A DNA stretch of 53,040 bases, from NCBI GenBank assembly GCA_025459425.1, contig JALOQF010000004.1:1-53040 (forward strand). The letters run 5' to 3'. The DNA is from Myxococcaceae bacterium. Lineage in GTDB: Bacteria; Myxococcota; Myxococcia; Myxococcales; Myxococcaceae. The position numbers and the translations under genes were made by a program. The notes under the pieces were generated by a model. The model made no database searches, had not been told where the DNA came from, and saw nothing but the letters and a program-made list of their open reading frames with translations. Of this stretch, positions 1 through 8,846 are shown piece by piece (position 1 is the first letter of the stretch; each line of letters begins with the position of its first letter).

Positions 1-1
1 C

Positions 2-136
<135 letters not shown>

Positions 137-156
137 CGAGCTGCGTTTTTACCGAC

Positions 157-188
157 GGCCGGCGTGGGAGCGAGCTCCCGCGCCGGCC
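157..188. terminator. Hairpin between convergent katG and sdaA
   Basis: A 15-bp stem with a 2-nt loop: GGCCGGCGTGGGAGC, GA, then GCTCCCGCGCCGGCC, with one G-T wobble. It sits between the katG stop (136) and the sdaA stop (198), so it could end both transcripts. No T-run follows on either strand, so it is not a classic intrinsic terminator. Such U-less stem-loops are common at convergent ends in GC-rich genomes. Confidence 0.6.
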
Positions 189-197
189 GAAAGTCGT

Positions 198-1577
<1,380 letters not shown>

Positions 1578-1875
1578 GACGCGGGCCACTGTACCGACGG
1601 CGCGCCTCTGAACACGCGTGAGCTGGTGGCGCGGTGCATCACACGCTTGAAAGACGGCAGTCTATTCACCGCTGAAGCGAAGTCCTGGAAGAATACGATA
1701 TGAACACCGGTGCGATGGGTCACGATCAGCAGCCAACGGAGGATGCGACTAGATCCGGCTTGCTTTCGAGCACTCCCCAAGGACATCCCACGACCAACAT
1801 ACTCGGCACTCCACCGCCACAGCACTGGACATACACGCGGACCAAGCAAGATCGACCACAACAAGAGCACTCAAC
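1578..1875. other. Intergenic left edge of the island
   Basis: No convincing gene in about 300 bp. It must hold the sdaA promoter (leftward) and the promoter of the ATPase operon (rightward). Base composition changes here: the first 100 bp look like the host, while from about 1650 A and T become frequent. The ATPase start at 1876 has only a weak purine stretch (aagag) upstream. No tRNA, integrase or direct-repeat attachment site could be identified by eye. Confidence 0.4.
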
Positions 1876-3141
1876 ATGTTTAAACTAAAACGCCTCAAGA
1901 TCATACGATATCGACACGCAGTAGGCGGCTGCGAACTGCATTTCGGAGACGGAGCGAACATTCTCCTCGGACTCAATGCCACAGGAAAAACGACACTGCT
2001 CAACCTCATCGCGGCAGTGACCAGCCACGACCTGAGTCTCTTACAGAACGACAAAGACGGATTCGACCTCGAATACGACATTCAGATTGCCGAAGACAAA
2101 CTACTCAAGTTTCGAACAACTCGGATCCCGTTTGGGCCATCCAACGATCGTGAACTCCGGATGGCACTTCTCGCGGAAGCCACTGGTCAGCAGTTCGTTG
2201 AGAGCGCATCACTGGACGTCATCGGTCCGGGAGGGAGCTTTCACACAGAACTCCAGCATGGACATTGGACTCACCTGCCTGAAGTCCCGCCAGTCACACT
2301 TTGCGACTACCCTTGGTTCTTTCGCGCAGTGTTCGCAGAGGAACCGAAGCGAATCTTGGGAGACGACAGCAGCGCGATTTTTCACCTTCTGTCCAACAGC
2401 TGCCCAAGGCTCGACGAGTCCACGACATTTCTCGATACAACAATCTCGACCGGAAATCTCATCATAAACTACGGTCCAAATACCGAACCGGCGGCATGGC
2501 CTTCCCCCGGAGTGCCACTCGAGGTCGCCCTGCGCGCCAAAGAAGCGCTCACTCGCCAAACCGACAACATGGGCACCGGAGAGCTTCTGATTCCGGTGGA
2601 TTTTCTTCCCACCCAACCCATTTCCGGATTGGACATTCTCGGCTTCGAGCGCGCAGTTCTCTCGATGAGACCGCAAAGGCAAGAGGTGAAGGGCCTCAAG
2701 ACCACAATCGTCTATTCTGACTTTTCAATAATGTTTAGGCGTCCTGCGCTCAATTTAACCAAAGCAAGAAGGGGACTGACAGAGGTCTCCTACAACAACC
2801 TCAGCTACGGCCAGAAGAGGATGTTCGGATTCTTGTGGTACGTTTCTTGTCGCGGGGAACTGCCCCTGGTGGTCGATGAACTCGCAAATGGCCTTCATCA
2901 CAACTGGATCAGCGCCTGCGCAGACCTAATTGAGAGCAGGCAGTCAATTATCGCGACGCAACACCCTCTCTTGGTCGACTACATGCCGGATGATGCAGTC
3001 TTCATTCGTTGTGACATCAATGAAGATCAAGAAATGACCTGGACCAACCTACCTAAGTCTGATGCTCAACGAATGAAGGAGGCACGTGCTCGCGGCATAA
3101 TGCAGCTATCCGAAATCCTTCGGTCTCAAGGACTATGGTAG
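1876..3141 (+). CDS. AAA/ABC-type ATPase, probable defence ATPase (OLD/PARIS/AbiL-like)
   Basis: A 421-residue soluble P-loop ATPase of the SMC/ABC-like kind. Motifs seen: beta strands into Walker A GLNATGKT (residues 32-39); an ABC signature-like LSYGQKR (309-315); Walker B LVVDE with D334 and E335; and the H-switch in IIATQHPLL (His363). The long middle segment (about 60-300) matches nothing I recognise. This motif order is typical of ATPases paired with a nuclease in phage-defence systems such as PARIS AriA, AbiLi and Septu PtuA. Its stop lies inside the start of the next gene (7-nt overlap), so the two are coupled. Codon use is clearly more A/T-rich than flanking genes, suggesting horizontal transfer. 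ATPase assignment is secure; the defence role is inferred. Confidence 0.8.
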   Translation: MFKLKRLKIIRYRHAVGGCELHFGDGANILLGLNATGKTTLLNLIAAVTSHDLSLLQNDKDGFDLEYDIQIAEDKLLKFRTTRIPFGPSNDRELRMALLAEATGQQFVESASLDVIGPGGSFHTELQHGHWTHLPEVPPVTLCDYPWFFRAVFAEEPKRILGDDSSAIFHLLSNSCPRLDESTTFLDTTISTGNLIINYGPNTEPAAWPSPGVPLEVALRAKEALTRQTDNMGTGELLIPVDFLPTQPISGLDILGFERAVLSMRPQRQEVKGLKTTIVYSDFSIMFRRPALNLTKARRGLTEVSYNNLSYGQKRMFGFLWYVSCRGELPLVVDELANGLHHNWISACADLIESRQSIIATQHPLLVDYMPDDAVFIRCDINEDQEMTWTNLPKSDAQRMKEARARGIMQLSEILRSQGLW

Positions 3142-3878
3142 TTAAAACACCAACAATTCTCTTGTGGCATGAGGATCGCAACCCCGCTCCTCTCCACACC
3201 CTACTGGCACAGCTCTTTAACCATGGCACTGGTTTCACGTTCCCTTCTGCCGTATTCAAGGGTTTGCGGTCGGGAAACAACTGGAGGAGTCGAAAGGCTC
3301 AGAATGAACCGGCGGTGGTTCTACTTCGGAAGACGATCGCAGATCACCTATGCATCGGCGGCGGCCTCGTCTTGTTCCATTTCGATGGGGACGAACCGTG
3401 GTCGAAGCGTGCCGACTCATCAACTCTTGGTCAGTTTGAGGACAGAATCTTGAGACCTGTAATGAGCATCCTTGCTTCGCGTGGAATGAGCGAGGATGAC
3501 GTGAGGAGCCGGTTCCGGACTATAGTGCCATACTATTCCCTTGAATCTTGGCTCTTCAGAAACACGGCAAGGGCGAGAGAAATATGCACAAACAGGTGTG
3601 CCCGAAGCACGCATGCCTTGCACGAGATTGTGTGGAGGAAAATCGATGATGAGGCTTCATATCTTGATGAAATAACCAAGCCGAAGGAGGAGCACTTCTG
3701 CCTCGGCGATCGATTTAATGCCGAACTGGCAGAGCGCTTTCCTTGGGACTCCGCTTTGGCCAGTCGAACGTCATTCTTCGACTTCATCCAATTACTCGCG
3801 GGCACCGCTCCTTTTCGAGCAGTTATCCGTAGAGACATCTTGACGGCGATTGCGAACCATGAGGAGCGGCGGGATTGA
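3135..3878 (+). CDS. TOPRIM/DUF4276-like putative effector nuclease
   Basis: A 247-residue protein with no signal peptide or membrane segment. The layout resembles the TOPRIM-like DUF4276 group: an acidic residue after the first strand (LLWHED, Glu13), a strand ending in an acidic DxD (VLFHFDGDEP, Asp84 and Asp86), and YYSLESWLF (Glu137), comparable to the EAWLL segment of DUF4276 proteins. TOPRIM folds cut DNA or tRNA in OLD, Gabija and PARIS. Its ATG overlaps the end of the ATPase gene, so the pair is one transcription and probably one functional unit. It shares the ATPase's A/T-rich codon use. Family assignment is from motif spacing only; DUF4435 or an undescribed family is possible. Confidence 0.55.
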   Translation: MVVKTPTILLWHEDRNPAPLHTLLAQLFNHGTGFTFPSAVFKGLRSGNNWRSRKAQNEPAVVLLRKTIADHLCIGGGLVLFHFDGDEPWSKRADSSTLGQFEDRILRPVMSILASRGMSEDDVRSRFRTIVPYYSLESWLFRNTARAREICTNRCARSTHALHEIVWRKIDDEASYLDEITKPKEEHFCLGDRFNAELAERFPWDSALASRTSFFDFIQLLAGTAPFRAVIRRDILTAIANHEERRD

Positions 3879-3901
3879 TGTTGTGTAGAGGGAAACGACC
3901 T

Positions 3902-3929
3902 CAAGGCGCACCGAGTCGCTCGCGCCTTG
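3902..3929. terminator. Hairpin downstream of the ATPase/TOPRIM-like pair
   Basis: CAAGGCG at 3902-3908 pairs with CGCCTTG at 3923-3929, and an inner CGAG/CTCG can extend the stem. It lies 23 bp past the stop of the TOPRIM-like gene and before the convergent nuclease gene, as expected for a bidirectional terminator. There is no T-run. A 12-bp perfect palindrome TGAGACGTCTCA (3951-3962) follows at the nuclease stop. Confidence 0.4.
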
Positions 3930-3959
3930 TCCGGAGAGACCTTCGCAGATTGAGACGTC

Positions 3960-4672
3960 TCATGTAAGGATCACAACCAATGCGGCATGGTCCGAGACCT
4001 CGGTCGTCCACGTCTGCCTGTCCACTTCATTCGTAGCCTGCGCCCAACCGTGGATCTCGACCTGCCCCGTGACCTTGGTCGCTAGGTCCTCGCTCGCGAG
4101 CGCGGCGAGCCCGGCGCTCTCCTCGGACTCCTCGACCCGTTTGTCGGCGTTTCTCCGACCGGGGAACGACAGACCCATGGTGTTGAAGTCGCCGAGCACA
4201 TCCGGCGCGGCTCGCCCTTCGGGGCCTTGCGACCCAGCGCGCGTCTCAGGTTCCACACCTTCCGGAAGTTGTCGAAGCGGTTCCCGAGTGCTCCAGCGTC
4301 GGCTCCGCTGTCCGTGTGCAGGAACAACAGGTTCGTCCATACCGTCCCCTGCCTCGCCGACAGCAACGCTCCGGGCCGCAGTGCGTCGTTCCCCTCCTGG
4401 TACTCGCGCTTCTGCACAAAGAGCTTCTGGTCGAACACCACGCGCCGACAGCCGATGAGGATCTCCTGCAACTGCGGCCCGTCCGTCAGGAAGAAGTCGT
4501 GGTCGGGGAAGGACTGCTCCATCAACTTGCGGATGTTCGCGTGCTCCACCTCGAGGATCCCGAACACGTCGGGGTCCAGCGACTTGAGGTGCCTGACGAC
4601 GCGCTTCTGGCGGTCATCCGAGACGCGACCGCCAAAGTGCTCCACGTTCCACGACGCCAATGAGAAGCCCAT
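3960..4672 (-). pseudogene. Endonuclease/exonuclease/phosphatase-family gene, frameshifted
   Basis: The start is well supported: ATG at 4672 preceded by GGAGGGGGG. The first frame gives MGFSLASWNVEHFGG, ILEVEHANI and LLFLHTDSG, typical of the Mg-dependent EEP fold (DNase I, exonuclease III, sphingomyelinase). Past about position 4215 that frame loses similarity, while the -1 frame resumes with DVLGDFNTMG and ends with VSDHAALVVILT, the conserved GDxN and SDH motifs. One missing base would explain this. The joined product is about 237 residues. It is either a true pseudogene or an assembly error; if intact it would be a nuclease or phosphatase convergent with the defence-like pair. Confidence 0.75.
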
Positions 4673-4800
4673 GTCCCCCCTCCATCAGCGAGGCCTGAAG
4701 TAGAGCCCTGCGCCGCGGGTGGACGCAATCGCTACGCACTTCGATGACGATTGCCCGCGACTGAGCCGAGCCCTTTCTCGGGGCGGCACCCGCTCGCCGC

Positions 4801-5230
4801 GTTTCCGAACGCTTCGATGTCGCTGGCGTCGGTCTTCGCTTCGTTGGCGGCCACGAGATCTCTTGTGGCGCCTCGCCTGACACCGTTGACGTTCATCTGA
4901 GGGGAGTTGACGACGTCTCCCCTGCTCTTGGCGCCAGCGTGAGCCTCATTGACGTTCGACTTCACCACCTGAGCGACGCGATCAGTCGTTGTTTCGCCCT
5001 CGGAGGCTTCGTTGGCGGGCGCATCGGGTCCTGGGGCGGCCGCGCTTGCCTCGTTGGCGTCGTCGCAGGCGATTGTGGCGCGCGCACCTCGCACGTTGGC
5101 GTCCCGAAATGTGTTCTTGGCGCGCCGAAAATCCTACATTCCGAACTGGTTGGCTTCGTTGGCGCCCTCAGATGTGTGTGTGCCGCAGTGCAACACCTTC
5201 ATTGCGGACCCCCAACATCCCGTTGTTCCG
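4801..5230. repeat. Array of twenty 21-bp units with gTTGGCG core
   Basis: Cut into 21-bp units from 4801, twenty consecutive units (starts 4801, 4822, 4843 to 5200) have C and G at unit positions 6 and 7 in 20 of 20 and T at position 3 in 18 of 20. The best units read GTTGGCG (4843, 5011, 5053, 5095, 5158), often after cttc or cctc; others read GTTGACG, CTTGGCG or TGTGGCG. The other 14 bp vary. A twenty-first unit fits after a 3-bp insertion (5224). No indel breaks the phase over 420 bp. All six frames are interrupted by stops or are very short. It may be a decayed heptapeptide-coding repeat or a protein-binding array with two-helical-turn spacing. The 128 bp on its left and 65 bp on its right hold no gene I can support. 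Confidence 0.8.
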
Positions 5231-5295
5231 ATGCGAATTCTGGCCGGATATCGTCACACGGCTGTTTTCACTCGTAGGCACGGGGGTACCAACGA

Positions 5296-5961
5296 ATGGC
5301 TCAGACGGCTGATGCGGTGTTGCGCGGTGGGGAGCAGGCACTCGAACTGGCGAAGACGTATGGAGCGACGCTCCAGCCTCGGCTGTCCGGCGGGTTCTTC
5401 GACCTCCTGCGCACCGACATCGCAACCATTCGCGCTAATGGCGAGGTGCAGTCGGTGCGCTCGACCAAGCGCTCCGCGACGGTTTCTCAGAACGATGCGA
5501 TTCGCCAGGGCGCCGAGTTGGTCAGCGCCATTCGCGCAGCCGTGCGCACCGGAGCTCCGGCCAACAAGGCACTGTGGAAGGCCTTCGGTGTCGGCTCGAA
5601 AGTGACGCCGACCGTTCGCTCCGTCTCGGGAGCCCTCAGTGCAGTCATCGCGGCCGCTGCGAAGTTCCCCTCGGAGACGGCGGCGATCGGCCTCCTCGCG
5701 GCAGACCTTCAGCGCGCCCAGACCTACGCCGCCGCCATCGCCGACGCCGACTCGGCCCAGGAGATCACCAAGCTCACCTCCAAGCAGATGACTGCTCAGT
5801 ACCGTGCGGCGCTCGATCGGCTGGCTTCCAACCTCGCCCACCTCGCCGCCGTGGCACGCATCGCCCTCGACAGCGACGCAGCCAACGCCTTCGCCGCCGT
5901 GGTGCCCTCGTCGACGTCGCGCAAGAAGCCTGCTCCCGCGCCAGCGCCAGCGCCCCAGTGA
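5296..5961 (+). CDS. Hypothetical helical protein, 221 aa
   Basis: I do not recognise a characterised family. The protein is almost wholly alanine-rich amphipathic helix from residue 1 to about 200. It has no signal peptide or transmembrane segment and ends in a Lys-Lys then Pro-Ala repeat tail (KKPAPAPAPAPQ). Regularly spaced helices suggest a four-helix-bundle-like fold. It starts 66 bp after the last recognisable unit of the 21-bp array, so any promoter must lie in or next to the array. No clear ribosome site precedes the ATG. Codon use is that of the GC-rich host, unlike the defence-like pair. Confidence 0.7.
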   Translation: MAQTADAVLRGGEQALELAKTYGATLQPRLSGGFFDLLRTDIATIRANGEVQSVRSTKRSATVSQNDAIRQGAELVSAIRAAVRTGAPANKALWKAFGVGSKVTPTVRSVSGALSAVIAAAAKFPSETAAIGLLAADLQRAQTYAAAIADADSAQEITKLTSKQMTAQYRAALDRLASNLAHLAAVARIALDSDAANAFAAVVPSSTSRKKPAPAPAPAPQ

Positions 5962-6034
5962 CCAGAACAGCCTGAAGCCCGGGCCTTCCGGTGATCCGGC
6001 GGCGCTCGGGGTCGAGGCCGAACTTCAATCGAGG

Positions 6035-6316
6035 TCAGCGCCCGGTCTCGAGCGCGCGCAACCGGCCTTCGTGGTCGATGAAGCGTCGGTCGTTCTGAAT
6101 CCGAAGCGCCGTGAACCCGACCTCCATGTCGTCGCGCAAGCGGACGAGCTCGGTGCGGAGTCGGATGAATCCCTCGTGCATCTCGGCTCGAACGTTGGCG
6201 ATCTCGGCCTTGAGCTCGGTACGCACGCTCGTGACCTCGGCCTTCACGTTCGTCACTTCATGTCTCAGGTTCACGAGCTCGGCCTGAATCTGCTTCAGCA
6301 CCTCGAGCTGCAGCAT
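6035..6316 (-). CDS. Small coiled-coil protein, 93 aa
   Basis: Residues 1-75 form a continuous heptad pattern (LKQIQAELVNLRHEV, VKAEVTSVRTELKAEI, VRAEMHEGF, LRTELVRLRDDM), that is, a long charged coiled coil, ending in a basic stretch. No catalytic motif. It could be a dimerisation or structural protein of a type often found in myxobacteria as short orphan genes. It converges on the 221-residue gene. Function unknown. Confidence 0.6.
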   Translation of the reverse strand: MLQLEVLKQIQAELVNLRHEVTNVKAEVTSVRTELKAEIANVRAEMHEGFIRLRTELVRLRDDMEVGFTALRIQNDRRFIDHEGRLRALETGR

Positions 6317-6343
6317 CGGGACGTCATCTGTTGGATTCGCAAC

Positions 6344-6823
6344 TCACGGGCGTGACGCCGGAGCCCAGCCCTCGGCCTTCGCCAGATCGCTCACCAACTG
6401 CCCCACCAGCGGCGGCACCAACTCCAGCGCACTGCCTCCGGAGCCGCTCGCCCGGTACTCACTCGCCAGCGCGCGCTCCGGGTACGACGACACCAACAAC
6501 GCCGCCTCGACGTTCCCGCCCGTGGGCGCCTTGATCGACAGCGCGAGCTCGAGCCCCTTCACCTTGCGCGCCCCGAGCGCCACCTTCGCCGCCGCGTCCG
6601 ATTCTCCCGGAGGCGCCAGCGTCACCTTCCAGCGCCCGAGCTCGGCCTCGAGCGCCTGGCGACCCGCCTCCGGCACGCCCGGCGTCGAAGACCGGTCGAC
6701 CACCGGCGCCAACGACACGTACGCGCTCTTCGCCGCGACGGGCTTCGGCGCCACCTTCTTCGGGCCAGCCCAGGCCGCGCCCGCGACGAGCGCCACGACG
6801 AGCCACACCGCGCGCGCCGTCAC
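6344..6823 (-). CDS. Exported hypothetical protein, 159 aa
   Basis: Begins at a GTG (6823) overlapping the stop of the upstream gene by 4 nt (GTGA), so translation is probably coupled. Residues 1-19 (VTARAVWLVVALVAGAAWA) are a good Sec signal peptide with an AWA-G cleavage site. The mature part has YVSLAPVVDRS, then a region with LGRWKVTLAPPGES and KGLELALSIK, suggesting a small alpha/beta periplasmic domain that may bind a ligand or peptidoglycan. No lipobox. Longer upstream readings of the same frame run through the neighbouring gene and are not credible. Function unknown. Confidence 0.65.
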   Translation of the reverse strand: MTARAVWLVVALVAGAAWAGPKKVAPKPVAAKSAYVSLAPVVDRSSTPGVPEAGRQALEAELGRWKVTLAPPGESDAAAKVALGARKVKGLELALSIKAPTGGNVEAALLVSSYPERALASEYRASGSGGSALELVPPLVGQLVSDLAKAEGWAPASRP

Positions 6824-7146
6824 GAGTGGACCTTCGTCGTGAGGACCTCTCCGAGCGAGCGGCTCATGCGCACCCCGCGCGAGGCCGGAAACTTCGCGAG
6901 CCCCTCGGCCCTCAGCTTCGGCGCCACCTCGGCCTCGTAGCGGCGAAACACGTCCATCGACGGGAAGCGGTAGCGCACCTCGAAGCGCAGGGGCGCAGCG
7001 GCGGTGGGTTCCATGCGCACCAGCGTGGCCTCGGCGGCGCCTCCCGCGAGCACCTCGGCGAGGTGTCCGTCCTGCAACCAGCGCACGTATTCCCCTGCCA
7101 CGGACAGGTCGTCGAACTCGGCCGTAACGGTGTAGGCGATGCTCAT
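6820..7146 (-). CDS. DUF4286-like ferredoxin-fold protein
   Basis: A 108-residue cytoplasmic protein starting MSIAYTVTAEF, with a strong GAAGGAG ribosome site just upstream of 7146. The pattern of a first strand, a WLQDGHLAEVLAGGA helix, then RFEVRYRFPSMDVFRRYEAEVAPKLRAEG is that of the DUF4286 dimeric alpha/beta-barrel family. These proteins are small and structurally similar to ABM monooxygenase-like domains, but their role is unknown. It is the first gene of a two-gene operon with the exported protein. A longer in-frame start exists upstream but lacks a ribosome site. Confidence 0.75.
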   Translation of the reverse strand: MSIAYTVTAEFDDLSVAGEYVRWLQDGHLAEVLAGGAAEATLVRMEPTAAAPLRFEVRYRFPSMDVFRRYEAEVAPKLRAEGLAKFPASRGVRMSRSLGEVLTTKVHS

Positions 7147-7311
7147 TTCTCCTTCTTCGGAGAGCTTTGGCCCAACCGCAAGGCCGCTTCGCCCCAGCCG
7201 CCGCCCCGTCACCGACTCGACACGTGACGACCGGGCCATCGTTGACGTTTGCCGTCATGCGGCGCCGCGGCGCCGTCGCTACGTCGAAGGCTCAACCTGG
7301 TGGGGGTGTTC

Positions 7312-8232
7312 ATGACGGCCGTCGAGTCGAGCGGAGTGAACGAGGGCAACGCCGTGCTCGAGCACCTGCTGGTGCGCACCAGCCGAACCTTCGCGCTGGT
7401 GATTCCGCGGCTGCCGCCGCCCACACGCGAGGCGGTGACGCTCGCCTACCTGCTGCTCCGCCTCGCGGACACCGTCGAGGACTCGGCCACCTGGCCCGTC
7501 GCGCAGCGCCAGGCCGCGCTCGAGGCGCTGGCGGAGGCGCTCGCCACACACCCGAGCGAGGTCGAGGCCCTGGCGGCGACCTGGCTGAGCGGCGCGGTGA
7601 CCGCCGACGAGGGCTGCCGCGAGCTGCTCGAGCACGCCGGCGAGTTGATGCGCGCCGTGAACGCGCTCTCGCCACGACGACGCCAGGTCGTCGTCGACCA
7701 CGTCGTCCGCTCGGTGCGCGGCATGCGCGAGATGCTGAACCACGCCACACCCCGCGGGCACGAGCTGACCTCGCTCGTCGACTTGAAGGCCTATTGCTAC
7801 GTCGTCGCCGGCCTCGTCGGAGAGCTGCTCACCGCCCTCTTCCGCGTCGACGTGCCGTCCCTCGAAGCGGTGGCGGCGCGGCTCGACGAGCGCGCGGTGG
7901 CGTTCGGCGAAGGGCTCCAGCTCGTCAACATTCTCAAGGACGCCGAGGCCGACGCGGCCGAGGGGCGCCGCTTCATCCCGCCGGCCGTCGAGCGGAGCGC
8001 CGTGTTCGACCTCGCCCGGACGGACCTGCAGCTGGCGCGCGAGTACGTGGACGCCCTGGCGAGCGGCGGCGCACCGGTGGGCCTGCTCGCCTTCACGCTC
8101 CTGCCGGTGGAGCTCGCCGTGGCCACGCTCGACGTCGTCGAGGCCCAGGGCGCAGGCGCGAAGCTGAGCCGCGACGAGGTCTTCGCCATCGTCGCCCGCG
8201 TCGATTCAGCGCTCGACGCCAGAGCGCCCTGA
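7312..8232 (+). CDS. Squalene/phytoene synthase family protein
   Basis: Joins two C15 or C20 prenyl diphosphates head to head, giving squalene or phytoene. The 306-residue protein carries SRTFALVIPRLP near the N-terminus, the first aspartate-rich motif DTVED (residues 53-57), and the second in LVNILKDAEADAAEGRRFIP, which together bind the diphosphates through Mg. No HpnC/HpnD partner or carotenoid gene lies beside it, so the product (hopanoid, sterol or carotenoid precursor) cannot be told. I took the ATG at 7312, after a G-rich stretch; a start 21 codons earlier gives a basic extension that the family lacks. Confidence 0.9.
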   Translation: MTAVESSGVNEGNAVLEHLLVRTSRTFALVIPRLPPPTREAVTLAYLLLRLADTVEDSATWPVAQRQAALEALAEALATHPSEVEALAATWLSGAVTADEGCRELLEHAGELMRAVNALSPRRRQVVVDHVVRSVRGMREMLNHATPRGHELTSLVDLKAYCYVVAGLVGELLTALFRVDVPSLEAVAARLDERAVAFGEGLQLVNILKDAEADAAEGRRFIPPAVERSAVFDLARTDLQLAREYVDALASGGAPVGLLAFTLLPVELAVATLDVVEAQGAGAKLSRDEVFAIVARVDSALDARAP

Positions 8233-8282
8233 ACCGCCCCCTGCGTTGCGCTGGCACCACCGGGTCCATACGGGCACCAGCG

Positions 8283-8831
8283 ATGCGTCGCACGCTGCTG
8301 GTCACGATGGTGCTGTGGGGAACGCTGAGTCACGCGCAAGACGACCGCCCGTTCGTCGCCGAGCTCCCCCGCGCGCGAGCCCTCATTCTTGCCAACGACT
8401 TCGTCGAGACGTCGGCCGACATCCACGACCCCGACCTCGGCATCGGCCAGCGCCGAGTGACGGTCCGCTTCGTTGACCCGCTCCCGCCTGCGCTGCAGCG
8501 AATGAACGTGTTCGAGATTCTCGCCCTGGCGCCGCTGGCCCGGGAGGAGGCCGAGCGCGCACAGGCCCTCAACGACCGCGCCCTCGGCTTGCTTGGCGGC
8601 TCCCTCGGCGTCCTCGCCGGTGGCGGCGCGGCGACGTACGCCCTCGGGGCGCTCGCGCCAGGCACGCCCAGCACCCTCGGCATCATCGGCATCTTCACGC
8701 CGCTCTTCCTCGGCCTGGTCGTCTCGACCGGGCTGGCCGTGGCCGCGACCGCCATCTCCGAGGAGACCTCGAAGCTGCTCGACATCGCGGTGTTCAACTA
8801 CAACCGCGACCCCCGCGTTCGCCGCTGGTGA
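8283..8831 (+). CDS. Exported hypothetical protein with two hydrophobic helices, 182 aa
   Basis: MRRTLLVTMVLWGTLSHAQ is a signal peptide with AXA-type cleavage (SHA-Q). The mature part has a short polar domain (FVETSADIHDPDLGIGQRRVTVRF), then two hydrophobic segments at about residues 100-125 and 130-160, separated by a small loop. It ends with DIAVFNYNRDPRVRRW. It probably sits in the inner membrane with its N-terminal part in the periplasm. It lies 50 bp after the isoprenoid synthase on the same strand and could share its transcript. I recognise no family. Confidence 0.7.
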   Translation: MRRTLLVTMVLWGTLSHAQDDRPFVAELPRARALILANDFVETSADIHDPDLGIGQRRVTVRFVDPLPPALQRMNVFEILALAPLAREEAERAQALNDRALGLLGGSLGVLAGGGAATYALGALAPGTPSTLGIIGIFTPLFLGLVVSTGLAVAATAISEETSKLLDIAVFNYNRDPRVRRW

Positions 8832-8846
8832 CGGTGGCGCCGCGCC

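Noticed and set aside
1640..1700. tRNA remnant as island attachment site
   Set aside because: A short string resembles a D-arm/anticodon (CAGCGGTGAATAG, CTTTCAA), but no acceptor or T-arm can be paired, so it is probably chance.
4843..5164. Integron attC sites from GTTGGC motifs
   Set aside because: attC needs GTTRRRY paired with an inverse core; position 6 of the core here is always C and no pairing arm is present.
4801..5230. CRISPR array
   Set aside because: Cores are only 7 bp and spacers about 14 bp, with repeats not conserved outside the core; no cas gene is present.
4939..5605. Protein-coding genes inside the 21-bp array (forward frames through 4939-5277, 4989-5312 and 5012-5605; reverse frame 4732-5094)
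   Set aside because: All are artefacts of the period being a multiple of three. None has a ribosome site, each runs into stops or into the following gene, and none resembles a protein family.
6824..7258. Upstream extension of the exported 159-residue protein
   Set aside because: It would run in a second frame through the DUF4286-like gene; the signal peptide begins cleanly at the GTG at 6823.
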